Shown here piece by piece: positions 44,185 to 52,838 of a DNA stretch of 64,000 nucleotides. This DNA is from Chlamydomonas sphaeroides. Lineage: Eukaryota > Chlorophyta > Chlorophyceae > Chlamydomonadales > Chlamydomonadaceae. The position numbers and the translations under genes are program-made. The notes under the pieces were generated by a model. That model ran no database searches and was not told where the DNA came from. It saw only the letters and a program-made list of their open reading frames with translations. The DNA lies in contig BDDC01000222.1 in assembly GCA_001662425.1 (NCBI GenBank), forward strand, positions 1 to 64,000. The letters run 5' to 3'. Numbering within the stretch: position 1 is the stretch's first letter; each line of letters begins with the position of its first letter.

Positions 44185-45285
44185 ACCGGCTCCGGCTCTG
44201 ACTCCGGCTCCGACTGCGGCGGCCAGCGACGCTCCGGCTCCGGCCAGCCGCCGCGAAGCGAGCATCAGCGGTGCAACGGGCTCTCGGGAGAGAAAGCGGA
44301 ATCGGGGCGAGGAAATTCCGGAACCGTGCAAGCAGCGCAAGCATGCGCAGGAGCGGACGCAGGAGCTGGCGCAGGAGCGGACGCAGGCGCTGGCGCTGGT
44401 GCAGGAGCAGGCGCAGGCGCAGCAGGAGGCGCAGGCGCAGGCTCAGGCTCAGGCTCAGGCGCAGCAGGAGGCGCAGGCGCAGGCGCGGGCGCAGCAGGAG
44501 GCGCAGCAGGAGGCGCAGGCGCGGGCGCAGCAGGAGGCGCAGGCGCAGGCGCGGGCGCAGCAGGAGGCGCAGGCGCAGGCGCGGGCGCAGCAGGAGGCGC
44601 AGGCTCAGGCGCAGGCGCAGGCGCAGCAGGAGGCGCAGGCGCAGGCGCGGGCGCAGCAGGAGGCGCAGGCTCAGGCGCAGGCGCGACAGGAGGCGCAGGC
44701 GCGACAGGAACAGGCGTGGCAGGAGGCGGGGGCGTGGCAGGTGGCGGAGACGGGGGCGGAGGCGGAGGCGGGGGCGGAGGCCGAGGCGGAGGCGGAGGCG
44801 GAGGCGGAGGCGGAGGCGGAGGCGGNNNNNNNNNNNNNNNNNNNNNNNNNNNNNNNNNNNNNNNNNNNNNNNNNNNNNNNNNNNNNNNNNNNNNNNNNNN
44901 NNNNNNNNNNNNNNNNNNNNNNNNNNNNNNNNNNNNNNNNNNNNNNNNNNNNNNNNNNNNNNNNNNNNNNNNNNNNNNNNNNNNNNNNNNNNNNNNNNNN
45001 NNNNNNNNNNNNNNNNNNNNNNNNNNNNNNNNNNNNNNNNNNNNNNNNNNNNNNNNNNNNNNNNNNNNNNNNNNNNNNNNNNNNNNNNNNNNNNNNNNNN
45101 NNNNNNNNNNNNNNNNNNNNNNNNNNNNNNNNNNNNNNNNNNNNNNNNNNNNNNNNNNNNNNNNNNNNNNNNNNNNNNNNNNNNNNNNNNNNNGGGCGGA
45201 GGCCGAGGCGGACCTTTCTGACGATTTTGATGTACCGACCACCATGCGATCAGTTGTCAATACGATGTTCGGGTCGGGGAAGTAG
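43475..45285 (+). CDS. Low-complexity Ala/Pro/Gln-rich protein, interrupted by assembly gap
   Basis: The N-terminal ~190 residues are ordinary (HGVLALQKSARVVARVKTL, LDRLIDNAQRVGKRNPVDG) and not recognised. Then come (AP)n repeats (44041-44215), a short basic region, long (QA)n and RAQQEAQ repeats, and finally an Ala-Glu repeat running into 368 Ns. After the gap, the frame that continues Ala-Glu and then reads ADLSDDFDVPTTMRSVVNT ends at 45285; it differs from the frame before the gap by one, so the N count is probably not the true length. The repeats are so GC- and GA-rich that other frames on both strands are also open; these are shadows. Function unknown; a structural or scaffold role is possible. 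Confidence 0.5.
44041..44825. repeat. GC-rich low-complexity repeats (GCTCCG, CAGGCG, GGAGGC types)
   Basis: Bases 44041-44215 are mainly (GGCTCC)n, giving Pro-Ala repeats. Bases 44345-44740 are (CAGGCG)n and related (Gln-Ala, Gln-Glu). Bases 44745-44825 are (GGCGGA)n. The array reaches the sequencing gap. Confidence 0.9.
44826..45193. other. Assembly gap (368 N)
   Basis: The run of N begins inside the GGCGGA repeat and ends in a closely similar GGGCGGAGGCC sequence, so the assembler could not cross the repeat. The true length is unknown. Confidence 0.99.
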
Positions 45286-45357
45286 TATGAAGCTCCAGCT
45301 ACTCGCACTTGTCGAAAATTGTTTTGGCGCATACACTAAGGCGTGCACACACAAGAG

Positions 45358-45756
45358 ATGAAGATCAATCAGCTCTTTGTCAAGCGCGTGGACGAGGATG
45401 TTGTATGCATCTTGTTGGAATGCTTCGGGATGACGGGTTTGCACGATCGGCGGTTATTTTGCAAGCAGGACATGATGCGGTTGCAAACAAGTGCCAAGAT
45501 GACCGCGTTGACGCCAACTTTGTCCGAGTACTATCTACCGTGTAAAGCTAAGATCTACCTGACTCATATCACCGAGAAAAAAGCAATTACTATCTTGAAG
45601 CAAGTACTGAAGTTACATAATCACATGCTCCTCTCCCGCGAACGCAATTCGCGGCACCGCAAGGTACTCTTGTATCAGATAGTCAGCGACAGCGAGAGGC
45701 ACGCGATCCACCACATTGAAGTGAGGCATGGGGTCACACCGGTGGACTTCGGTTAG
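45358..45756 (+). CDS. Unknown protein, 132 aa
   Basis: Not recognised. Start set at the ATG at 45358 (MKINQLFVKRV); upstream in-frame codons use a GTG start. The protein is alpha/beta in pattern, basic and histidine-rich at its C-terminus (RNSRHRK, HAIHHIEVRHG). It lies 72 bases after the stop of the low-complexity gene and converges with the XRN-like gene. Confidence 0.5.
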   Translation: MKINQLFVKRVDEDVVCILLECFGMTGLHDRRLFCKQDMMRLQTSAKMTALTPTLSEYYLPCKAKIYLTHITEKKAITILKQVLKLHNHMLLSRERNSRHRKVLLYQIVSDSERHAIHHIEVRHGVTPVDFG

Positions 45757-45795
45757 TGTGACACTTTAGAACCCAACCCACTTCTACCTCATCAA

Positions 45796-47511
45796 TTATG
45801 CTTTTGTCTCGCGCTTTTTTTTGGTCACTGTCGACTTTCGCGATGGCACAGGTTTCAGGGCATCAACGAGGTGCAACACACGGTCCGTATTGATATGCGG
45901 CAAGATGGCCAGACAATCGGATGCGTGCCACTTGAGATACGTCGCAAGTTTAAAGGTCCATGGGTACCAATGAAGACACCCCGCTTTTGCATCGCGCATG
46001 AGCACCCTCAGGTGCTCAGGGAGCTGTCCGGACGCGGATGGAGGGAGCACCAGCAGGAGCTGCACTCCCGCATCTTTTGCAGCTGCGCAGGTGACTGGGC
46101 CAGCGGCAATGGCCGTCTGCACCATGGAGTTCAGTGCGTCTTCACCAGCCGCGCGCAGGTAGTTGACCACGTCAAGTGCTGTCGGAGAATATGCGTGTGG
46201 GTAGTACCAGTCAGACAGATGAGCGTCGCAAGTAGAGTAATTGAAATAGTAGGCCACCGTCCACGCGATGCCCACCAGGTAGCTCTGGCACACACTGGCA
46301 GTGTCGTGGAGGTTGTGAAAGAGCGCCGAGTAGTACCGTGGTCGCCATCCACTCTGTCCCGGGCGAATGTATGCATGGTCGCCATGCACTGCAGCCAGAG
46401 CGGGCAACAGCCATGCGTCGGATGCGAAAGGGCCCCTGGGGCCTCGATCTCTTGGAGACCCGGTGCTCGAAGAAGAGGACGACAACCTGCGCGATTCCAT
46501 GTACGTTGCGTCAAGAGCCTGGAATGCGGTGTCCTCACTGTTGCTGATGGCTTGCAGCAGCTGCAGGAGTGCTGCAAAGTCCACGCTGCGCGTCCGTGAA
46601 TCAGATGATCTTCGCAAGAGACGATAGTCCTTGTTCAGTGAGCGGAGGTCGTTGTACTTCCGTATGAGGTCGTCGATCCCGCGGTCTTTGACGCGCAAGT
46701 ACGACAGCGCCGGCACAAAGTCGTTCCCAAGCAATATGCACATGGTAACGAACTCTTCGTAGGACCCCACGAGTCCCACCAGGCGGCGCCGAAGCAGGTT
46801 GACGTCTACATACTGGAAGGGGGGCTGCTGCGCCTGAGCAGCAGCGGCGGCAGATGATGTCTGGGAGGGTGCCTCGCGCAGCACGTATGGCCACTGCACC
46901 GAAGAGATCAGGGACAGCATGATGAGGTCGGCATCTGCGCCATAGACCACAACACTCTCCATAGACTCGTGCAGTGTGTCGTTGATGCGATGGAAGATCT
47001 TGTGCTCGCCCTCGCCAGCCGTATGGCTGTCACTGATAATGACATTTCCCGTGCACAGCGCACGCAGACGGGACACGGATGCGTTGAGCTTGTCACAGAG
47101 GCGCGTCATGAAGGGCGTTCCTGGCGTCACTGCGCACGAGTCCCATCCCCAGTTTTTGTCTTTTGAACTTCGCGTCAGCATGGACAGGAAGCGGCGACTG
47201 CGCTGCTGCACCATTTTTGCACGCGGGGGCACGCCATCGAGTGCCACAAAGAGCTCCTTGGTGGGGTTGCACACGTTCTGCAGAATATGTTCGATCCAGT
47301 GGATCACGGCATCGATCACCATACCCTCTACGTCCACTGCCTCGCCATCACTGGCCATGTCCATCACGCCCGCATCTCTCACGGCCTCGGCGCACCGATG
47401 CACCGCGCAGTTCAGGTCGATCAGTAATGCATCGCATGCCGACGGTAAGGCGGTGCGCAACACCGCGGCGTGTCGTCCGGCGATGTATCGAAAAAAATGT
47501 GGCACACCCAT
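45796..47511 (-). CDS. XRN-family 5'-3' exoribonuclease
   Basis: A 571-residue protein starting MGVPHFFRYIAGRH, the family's MGVPxFFRWL opening. The active-site acidic residues are seen in LLIDLNCAVHRC, FVALDGVPPRAKMVQQRSRRF, ISDSHTAGEGEHKI (the E-x-E-x-K motif) and VYGADADLIML. These are the XRN 5'-3' exonuclease conserved regions CR1. Cellular XRN1/XRN2 are much longer; this shorter form is like those of other giant viruses. It degrades RNA with a 5' monophosphate, so it would finish off messages decapped by the Nudix protein. The C-terminal ~200 residues are less conserved and end in a KKKRETKA tail. Confidence 0.9.
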   Translation of the reverse strand: MGVPHFFRYIAGRHAAVLRTALPSACDALLIDLNCAVHRCAEAVRDAGVMDMASDGEAVDVEGMVIDAVIHWIEHILQNVCNPTKELFVALDGVPPRAKMVQQRSRRFLSMLTRSSKDKNWGWDSCAVTPGTPFMTRLCDKLNASVSRLRALCTGNVIISDSHTAGEGEHKIFHRINDTLHESMESVVVYGADADLIMLSLISSVQWPYVLREAPSQTSSAAAAAQAQQPPFQYVDVNLLRRRLVGLVGSYEEFVTMCILLGNDFVPALSYLRVKDRGIDDLIRKYNDLRSLNKDYRLLRRSSDSRTRSVDFAALLQLLQAISNSEDTAFQALDATYMESRRLSSSSSSTGSPRDRGPRGPFASDAWLLPALAAVHGDHAYIRPGQSGWRPRYYSALFHNLHDTASVCQSYLVGIAWTVAYYFNYSTCDAHLSDWYYPHAYSPTALDVVNYLRAAGEDALNSMVQTAIAAGPVTCAAAKDAGVQLLLVLPPSASGQLPEHLRVLMRDAKAGCLHWYPWTFKLATYLKWHASDCLAILPHINTDRVLHLVDALKPVPSRKSTVTKKKRETKA

Positions 47512-47669
47512 GGATTAGACTCTCTCACCGGCTCAATAGTCACGACACGTTCGCAGCACACACCGCACCTCTATAAATCCTCAACACAATAAAAAAACCC
47601 CACAGAAACCGCTTGCGATAGACGACAAGAGCATAAAAAGCCCCTATACAAGTTTCTCGTGTCCAGAAC

Positions 47670-48188
47670 ATGATGTTTCCCAACAAAGCATTTGTCCTCA
47701 AGCACAAGTCGCAGACGCTGGGGGTGTCGACGTACAACGCGTCCGGGTGCACGCGATACTACATCATTGGCTTCAAGAAGGTCGTGCACGCACGCCGGGT
47801 CCACTACACGATCCAGTCCAGCCCGAACATCCGCGTCGTACGCCGCGAGACCATGGATGTCACAGACATCCTCGGCACGGCGCTCAAAGACTGTGGCATC
47901 GACGGCGTACATGGGCGCGTCACGCTCGATGTGGACAGTCGACTGCACATTCCGACTGTCCCCCATGGACAAGTGACGCCGATGCACGATGACGGCTTGC
48001 ACCTGCACAAGATACCGTTTGAGCACATCCTGCTCATGCCCTTCGAGAACAACATCGGTGTCATCATGCCGCATGAGATCGAGTGCGAGAGCCCCGATGA
48101 AGTTGTTTTCAAGTGTCAAATCTTGGATCCCGTTGAGGACTCGTTCCTCTTCCGGTCGCGGCTGACAGAATCACTGCGACGTCGATGA
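47670..48188 (+). CDS. Unknown protein, 172 aa
   Basis: Not recognised. Starts MMFPNKAF (two ATGs). Beta-rich pattern with many short hydrophobic strands (YYIIGFKKVVH, VHYTIQSS, HGRVTLDVDSRLHIP, EVVFKCQI) suggests a beta barrel or jelly-roll-like domain. No membrane segment. Its 3' end overlaps the DnaJ gene's 3' end by 18 bases. An A-rich stretch (AATAAAAAAACCCC) is upstream. Confidence 0.55.
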   Translation: MMFPNKAFVLKHKSQTLGVSTYNASGCTRYYIIGFKKVVHARRVHYTIQSSPNIRVVRRETMDVTDILGTALKDCGIDGVHGRVTLDVDSRLHIPTVPHGQVTPMHDDGLHLHKIPFEHILLMPFENNIGVIMPHEIECESPDEVVFKCQILDPVEDSFLFRSRLTESLRRR

Positions 48189-49265
48189 AAAGACGCGACG
48201 AAAGACATCCCTGTACTTTGAGAGAGACGGGTCCGCTCGGGATGGCGGGTATGTAACATTAAATGTCACGATGAGTTGTCCGTTGGGGGTGACACCGTAT
48301 TCCTTCCCCTCAAACCGCATGGGCTCAGTGGGATCACGATAGGCGGGACTCTCGATGCGCAGGCTGCCGTCTGGGAGGTGCGAGAGCGCGACCACCCTTT
48401 CAAAGCCACACAGGACTTCTTTGAGACTCAGCGACACCTTGAGGTGCACAGCGCCGCTGCTGGTGTCAAGAGTTACACCGTCCTCGAATGCGTGTCGGAT
48501 TTTCAGGTGCACATCTCCATTGCGTGTCCCATTGGGCAACATCCCGCCACGATCTTTGAGCACGTGCGTGTCCCCATCGTTGACGCCAGGGGGGACACGC
48601 ACGTCATAGCCGCGCTTGCGATAGACGATGCCGCGCGCACCAGGGCACGCTTTGCAGGTTGAAGTAAGGAAGGGGGCTTGCTGTGCCGCGATGGCGCCCA
48701 AGCCATGACACGTCGCGCACATTCGCCCGCCTGGGACATGCATCATGACCGGGATACCTGGGATGCTCACCATGGACACCCGCCCCCGCCCTGCACACAC
48801 ATCACATACGCGGTGCACCTCGCACCCCGTGCCAGCACACGCGGAGCACGTCGACGGCTGCTCAAACTCAACATGACGCAGGCAGCCGTCGCGGACATCT
48901 TTCAATGACAGCGGCACCTCGATGACCTCTGGGGCGGGCTTCGCTGCACCCCCGGCTTCTTGGTCCTGCTGGAAAAGACCAAAGAGGTCAAAGATGTCGA
49001 CGTTGACAACATTAAAGCCTGCTCCATCTGCTCGTTGCTCCCCTTGTTCACGCCCAAACATATCATAGTGCCGACGTTGATCGTCGTCGTTTAAGAGTGC
49101 GAAGGCTCTGGAGATGGCCTTGAAGCGCGCCTCCGCGTCGGGGGACTGATTCTTGTCCGGGTGCCATTGCAGGGCAAGTGATTTGTACGCACGACGGATG
49201 TCTTCAGTGGATGCTGTCCGCTCAACCCCCAAAACATGGTACGGATTGCTACTGTCGGCGGTCAT
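48171..49265 (-). CDS. DnaJ-type HSP40 co-chaperone
   Basis: A 364-residue type I (class A) DnaJ. The J domain at residues 8-70 carries HPD in ALQWHPDKNQSP, which stimulates Hsp70 ATPase. The zinc finger region (about 138-215) has the repeated CxxCxGxG motifs CSACAGTG, CDVCAGRG and CATCHGLG, with the fourth changed to CKACPGAR, so the second zinc site may be imperfect. The C-terminal substrate-binding domains (YDVRVPPGVNDGDTHVLKDRG) follow. There is no Gly/Phe-rich linker of normal length; instead DIFDLFGLFQQDQEAGG. It probably recruits host Hsp70 for capsid folding or replication. Confidence 0.93.
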   Translation of the reverse strand: MTADSSNPYHVLGVERTASTEDIRRAYKSLALQWHPDKNQSPDAEARFKAISRAFALLNDDDQRRHYDMFGREQGEQRADGAGFNVVNVDIFDLFGLFQQDQEAGGAAKPAPEVIEVPLSLKDVRDGCLRHVEFEQPSTCSACAGTGCEVHRVCDVCAGRGRVSMVSIPGIPVMMHVPGGRMCATCHGLGAIAAQQAPFLTSTCKACPGARGIVYRKRGYDVRVPPGVNDGDTHVLKDRGGMLPNGTRNGDVHLKIRHAFEDGVTLDTSSGAVHLKVSLSLKEVLCGFERVVALSHLPDGSLRIESPAYRDPTEPMRFEGKEYGVTPNGQLIVTFNVTYPPSRADPSLSKYRDVFRRVFSSTSQ

Positions 49266-49313
49266 GTCTTATCCTCTGAGCCAGAACTCTTTTATGGACT
49301 TGAAACGCAAGAC

Positions 49314-50048
49314 CTAAGACTCAAGAACTGATGTAGCCCTCTTCTTCTTTGTCGGAGTCCTCTTCGTTGTTGTAGCTTTTTTCTTCTTCTGAGGTTCCTT
49401 TGCAGATCCTTGAGGCTCCTTCGCAGATCCTTGAGGCTCCTTCGCAGAACCCTCTTTGTCCAGATGGTGTGCACACGTAAGAACTGTGTCGAATGGGGCA
49501 ACGACAGTGTCGTCAATGCTCACGATGCGCACATGATCTTCGCTGATGACGACGAGTGCGGCGTTGAGCTTATCTGGCAGCTTGTCGACGTCTCCATACA
49601 CAGTGCATACTCTGTTTCGCAAAAACTGGACGACCAGACGGCACCCGAGCCATGCGGCAATGCGCTCGTAGACTTGCTCATCCTCATTCAGGGATGCTGT
49701 GTCAGCAATGTTGCACTCATCACTGCACCGTCTCACGTCAGGCGCCAATCGTGAAGGCGCTAGAAGTGTGAGCTGAGGCTGCTTCAGCACAGCAGCAGCC
49801 CATGCGAGCGCTTTCACGCCCCGAAACATGCGCCGACTATGGTCGATGAAGTCGTATCTTTTGTCCGGTATGCAATTCTTTGAGGCGCACTCTGGAGGCA
49901 TCACCAAGTCTTCAAGATTGGTTACATGTGCAAACGCATGTGGCGGCAGCGACCGGATCACAGCTGGTCCTCTGCAGTCCACCTGCTCTGCAGTGACCCG
50001 GTTAGGACCCAGGTCTCCAAGCGCCTGAAGTTTTGCCAGGATCATCAT
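49314..50048 (-). CDS. Unknown protein with GSAKEPQ repeats and basic tail, 244 aa
   Basis: Starts at adjacent ATGs (50048/50045). The first ~200 residues form a mixed alpha/beta domain with a leucine-rich-like start (AFAHVTNLEDLVMPPECA) that recalls the FNIP/LRR-type leader of other giant-virus proteins, though full repeats are missing. Then GSAKEPQ occurs three times (21-base repeat at ~49395-49455), followed by KKKKATTTKRTPTKKKRA, a nuclear-localisation-like basic tail. Function unknown. Confidence 0.5.
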   Translation of the reverse strand: MMILAKLQALGDLGPNRVTAEQVDCRGPAVIRSLPPHAFAHVTNLEDLVMPPECASKNCIPDKRYDFIDHSRRMFRGVKALAWAAAVLKQPQLTLLAPSRLAPDVRRCSDECNIADTASLNEDEQVYERIAAWLGCRLVVQFLRNRVCTVYGDVDKLPDKLNAALVVISEDHVRIVSIDDTVVAPFDTVLTCAHHLDKEGSAKEPQGSAKEPQGSAKEPQKKKKATTTKRTPTKKKRATSVLES

Positions 50049-50282
50049 TTGTGACTAGTACGTGTAGTACTGTTGTGTACCTAGTACTATATGTCCCTTC
50101 TCACACAACATCGCACTCCATCGGGACAGGGGTCTCTTGCCGCGACGGTGCCGATGTACGTGCCTCCACCACGAACAGCCGCCGCCACCAGCGCTGCAGC
50201 GTCTGGTACAAGTCCTTGGAAGTCCTCGCAAAAATGATTGACATAGCTATATTAGACCACGCCACGCCAAGAAAACACACGG

Positions 50283-52154
50283 ATGCCCACGGTTTGCGCC
50301 TTATATATTTTGATAGGCGTCGTTGTGGTTGGTATTATTGCCGTGATTGCAGCGCTGTACGTTTCATACCTGCATCAGAGCCAGAATGATGATGATGATC
50401 GACATTCGAGGATAGAAGAAGCATTCTTGGCTGCCCCTGCGGCGGTACCCCCCATCCCGCATCGCATCTGGACATACTGGGAGGGCCCCACCATTCCGGT
50501 GTTTGTTCACTTGTGCATCGACTCGTGGCGCAGGCACAACCCATCGTATGAGATCGTGATCCTGACAAAGGCCAGCGCACGCAAGTACGTGCAGGATTTC
50601 GACATCAACAATCACGTGCTGGCGCATGAGAGCGCGGCACGCTACTCGGACCTGCTCCGCCTCAATGTACTGGCACGACATGGTGGCATCTGGATCGATG
50701 CGTCGATCATATGTAATGCGCCGTTGACGTGGGTGCACGAATTGCGCGTGCGACAGAACAGGAGGGCAGAGCTCGTGGCTTTTTACAACGCGTCGTTCAC
50801 GAGCCCCGAGCGCTACCTCGACAGCCCCATCATAGAGAGCTGGTTTCTGGCATGCCCCGCCGCTCCTGACAACAAGTTCATGCAGGCCTGGTGCAACGAG
50901 TTCAACAGCATTGGCAAGCACGCCAGTGTCGCGTCCTACGTTGCGCACATCCAAGCGTCCGGGGTAGACCTCCAACTGCTCGAATACCTCGAGTACCTCA
51001 CCATCCATGTCAGCGCGCAGGTCGTGCTGCAGCAAGAGTTTCGAGGCCGCGCGCGTCCGGCAATGGCACTGCTTCCGTGTGAGCAAACCGCGTTCAAGTA
51101 CCTTGCAGACCACGACGAGTGCACACGCAACATCCAAAATGGATTCAATACGGGCACCCGGTGCACATGGAACGTAGAGAAGGGCGTGCATGACTTGTTC
51201 CTCGGCATGCACCGTGACCAGCCACTCATTAAACTCCGCAGCGTCGAGCGCAGCTTCATCACGGACCGATACAAGGACAGACTCCTCGACTTTTTCACGA
51301 CGCCCTCGTCCGCGGCGGCTCTTCTGGGCCCTGCTCGCTCGGGTGCCATACCCAGGCGCATCTGGACGTTTTGGAACAGAAACGACATCCCCATCTTTGT
51401 TCACATGTGCCTCGATTCGATCCGTAGGTACAACCCCTCTTACGAGATCATCCTCTTGTCGCCAGACAACCTCCGCCACTTTGTTGATGGAGGCGATGCT
51501 GATCTGACGAAACTGCGGCACTCCAACGACACGCCCGCGCGACTGTCGGATTTCGTGAGGCTCTACATGCTCTCGCGTTACGGCGGCATCTGGATGGATG
51601 CCAGCACCATTTGTCAACACCCGGTGGACTTTCTGATCGATGATCACGCCGGCGCCGATTTCGTGGGCTACCGGGCGACGCAACAGATGCACCCCGAGAT
51701 GATCGGTGTTCAAGATATCATAGAAACGGGTGTCTTTGCATGTACCCCAAGATGTCGACTCGTATCTTCATGGTACGACGAATTCTTGCGCTCAAATGAG
51801 TACGACAGCATGCAAGATTATGTCCAGAGTGTCATTGATAGCGGCATCAACCTGCAGAAAGCTATTACTCACCACTACTGGGCAGTCTTCATCGCGCAGC
51901 TCGCAGCGTGTGCAAAAGATGCGACGCTCATGCAACACGCGCACCTGACGGACTGTCTGACCACGATATTTAAGAATTTTATGGGATACCTTGGACCCGA
52001 CGTCCCTACCTCACTGGAGCATCGCACATTCCTGCTGCATTCGTCAAGCGACTTTGCAGATGACCCCCTCATCAAAATCACGCACTACCAGCGCGACATC
52101 ATCGACGCAACGTACCAAGATGATCTCGCACCCTTCTTCAAGAAATCGAAGTAG
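50283..52154 (+). CDS. Membrane-anchored glycosyltransferase with two capsular-sugar-transferase domains
   Basis: N-terminal signal anchor (about 5-30), then two copies of the same domain. Domain 1 (~58-350) has IPHRIWTYWEG, PSYEIVILTK, SDLLRLNVLARHGGIW then IDAS. Domain 2 (~357-620) has IPRRIWTFWNR, PSYEIILLSP, SDFVRLYMLSRYGGIW then MDAS. This is the capsular polysaccharide synthesis / Gly_transf_sug pattern; the DxD site is reduced to DAS in both copies, as in the enzyme at 11978 (DAT). A tandem duplication in one chain suggests an enzyme that adds two sugars, or one active and one regulatory copy. Glycans on virion fibres are the likely product. Confidence 0.82.
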   Translation: MPTVCALYILIGVVVVGIIAVIAALYVSYLHQSQNDDDDRHSRIEEAFLAAPAAVPPIPHRIWTYWEGPTIPVFVHLCIDSWRRHNPSYEIVILTKASARKYVQDFDINNHVLAHESAARYSDLLRLNVLARHGGIWIDASIICNAPLTWVHELRVRQNRRAELVAFYNASFTSPERYLDSPIIESWFLACPAAPDNKFMQAWCNEFNSIGKHASVASYVAHIQASGVDLQLLEYLEYLTIHVSAQVVLQQEFRGRARPAMALLPCEQTAFKYLADHDECTRNIQNGFNTGTRCTWNVEKGVHDLFLGMHRDQPLIKLRSVERSFITDRYKDRLLDFFTTPSSAAALLGPARSGAIPRRIWTFWNRNDIPIFVHMCLDSIRRYNPSYEIILLSPDNLRHFVDGGDADLTKLRHSNDTPARLSDFVRLYMLSRYGGIWMDASTICQHPVDFLIDDHAGADFVGYRATQQMHPEMIGVQDIIETGVFACTPRCRLVSSWYDEFLRSNEYDSMQDYVQSVIDSGINLQKAITHHYWAVFIAQLAACAKDATLMQHAHLTDCLTTIFKNFMGYLGPDVPTSLEHRTFLLHSSSDFADDPLIKITHYQRDIIDATYQDDLAPFFKKSK

Positions 52155-52187
52155 AGATGTTGTTGATGAGCTCCTCGATGAACTCCT

Positions 52188-52670
52188 TCACTGCAATGAA
52201 TCTTTGGAACCCGAAGATGATGGTAATGATGTAGTCTCGTGCAGCAGTGTTTGTAGTGTTTGTAGTGTTTCTGGCAGCACCCGAGACGATGACACGGCCA
52301 AGAAGAACGCGTCCAATCGCACCAGTTCGGCGTCTGTGTATTTGCTCTCATGGCCCTGAACGTTCTCTCGCATCAAGTCGAGCGCCACGCTCTGCGCCAT
52401 GCGCGCCACGTGCATCGCGCGTTGCGGTTTCCATGCTCTTCCCGTCCACACCGTGAGACACACCGTGTCTTCCGTGTCATTCTCACTTTTGACGATGGCG
52501 TGGTTGTGCGGACGGTCCTTGTCGAACCATATTGATTTGATGAGCTCTTGCAGTGATGCATTGAGATCCTCCGACGTGTTGAGGGCCCTGATGTAGTGCT
52601 TTGCGATAGACAGCGTCTCGGGAGTGTCGACGGCATACATCTCGACAATATTCATGTATGCCTGCCTCAA
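52188..52670 (-). CDS. Unknown protein, 160 aa
   Basis: Not recognised. Helical with a central beta-like stretch (DTVCLTVWTGRAWKPQRAMHVARM). A second start is at 52655. The C-terminal end is Ser/Thr/Leu-rich with LQTLQTLLHETT, encoded by a short repeat (TGTTTGTAGTGTTTGTAGTG at 52248-52270). It faces the duplicated glycosyltransferase gene tail to tail. Confidence 0.5.
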   Translation of the reverse strand: MRQAYMNIVEMYAVDTPETLSIAKHYIRALNTSEDLNASLQELIKSIWFDKDRPHNHAIVKSENDTEDTVCLTVWTGRAWKPQRAMHVARMAQSVALDLMRENVQGHESKYTDAELVRLDAFFLAVSSSRVLPETLQTLQTLLHETTSLPSSSGSKDSLQ

Positions 52671-52838
52671 TCTCTTCTTCTTAAATTACATTGATGAGAA
52701 CGAGCCGGTGACACGAGCAGCACAGCCCCGCGCAGCATGATCTTGGGTCACAATGTAAAGCATGATTCTGTACGGCATTCCGTCATAAAATATTGAAATC
52801 TGGTTCATCGGGCTTTCGCGATACCTAAACACGTAAAA

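Noticed and set aside
44265..45332. Minus-strand Pro/Ala and plus-strand Arg-rich frames across the gap
   Set aside because: Six-base GC repeats are open in several frames; only the 43475 frame has a normal N-terminal domain.
50364..51713. 449-codon minus-strand frame
   Set aside because: Antisense to the duplicated glycosyltransferase, which has conserved motifs.
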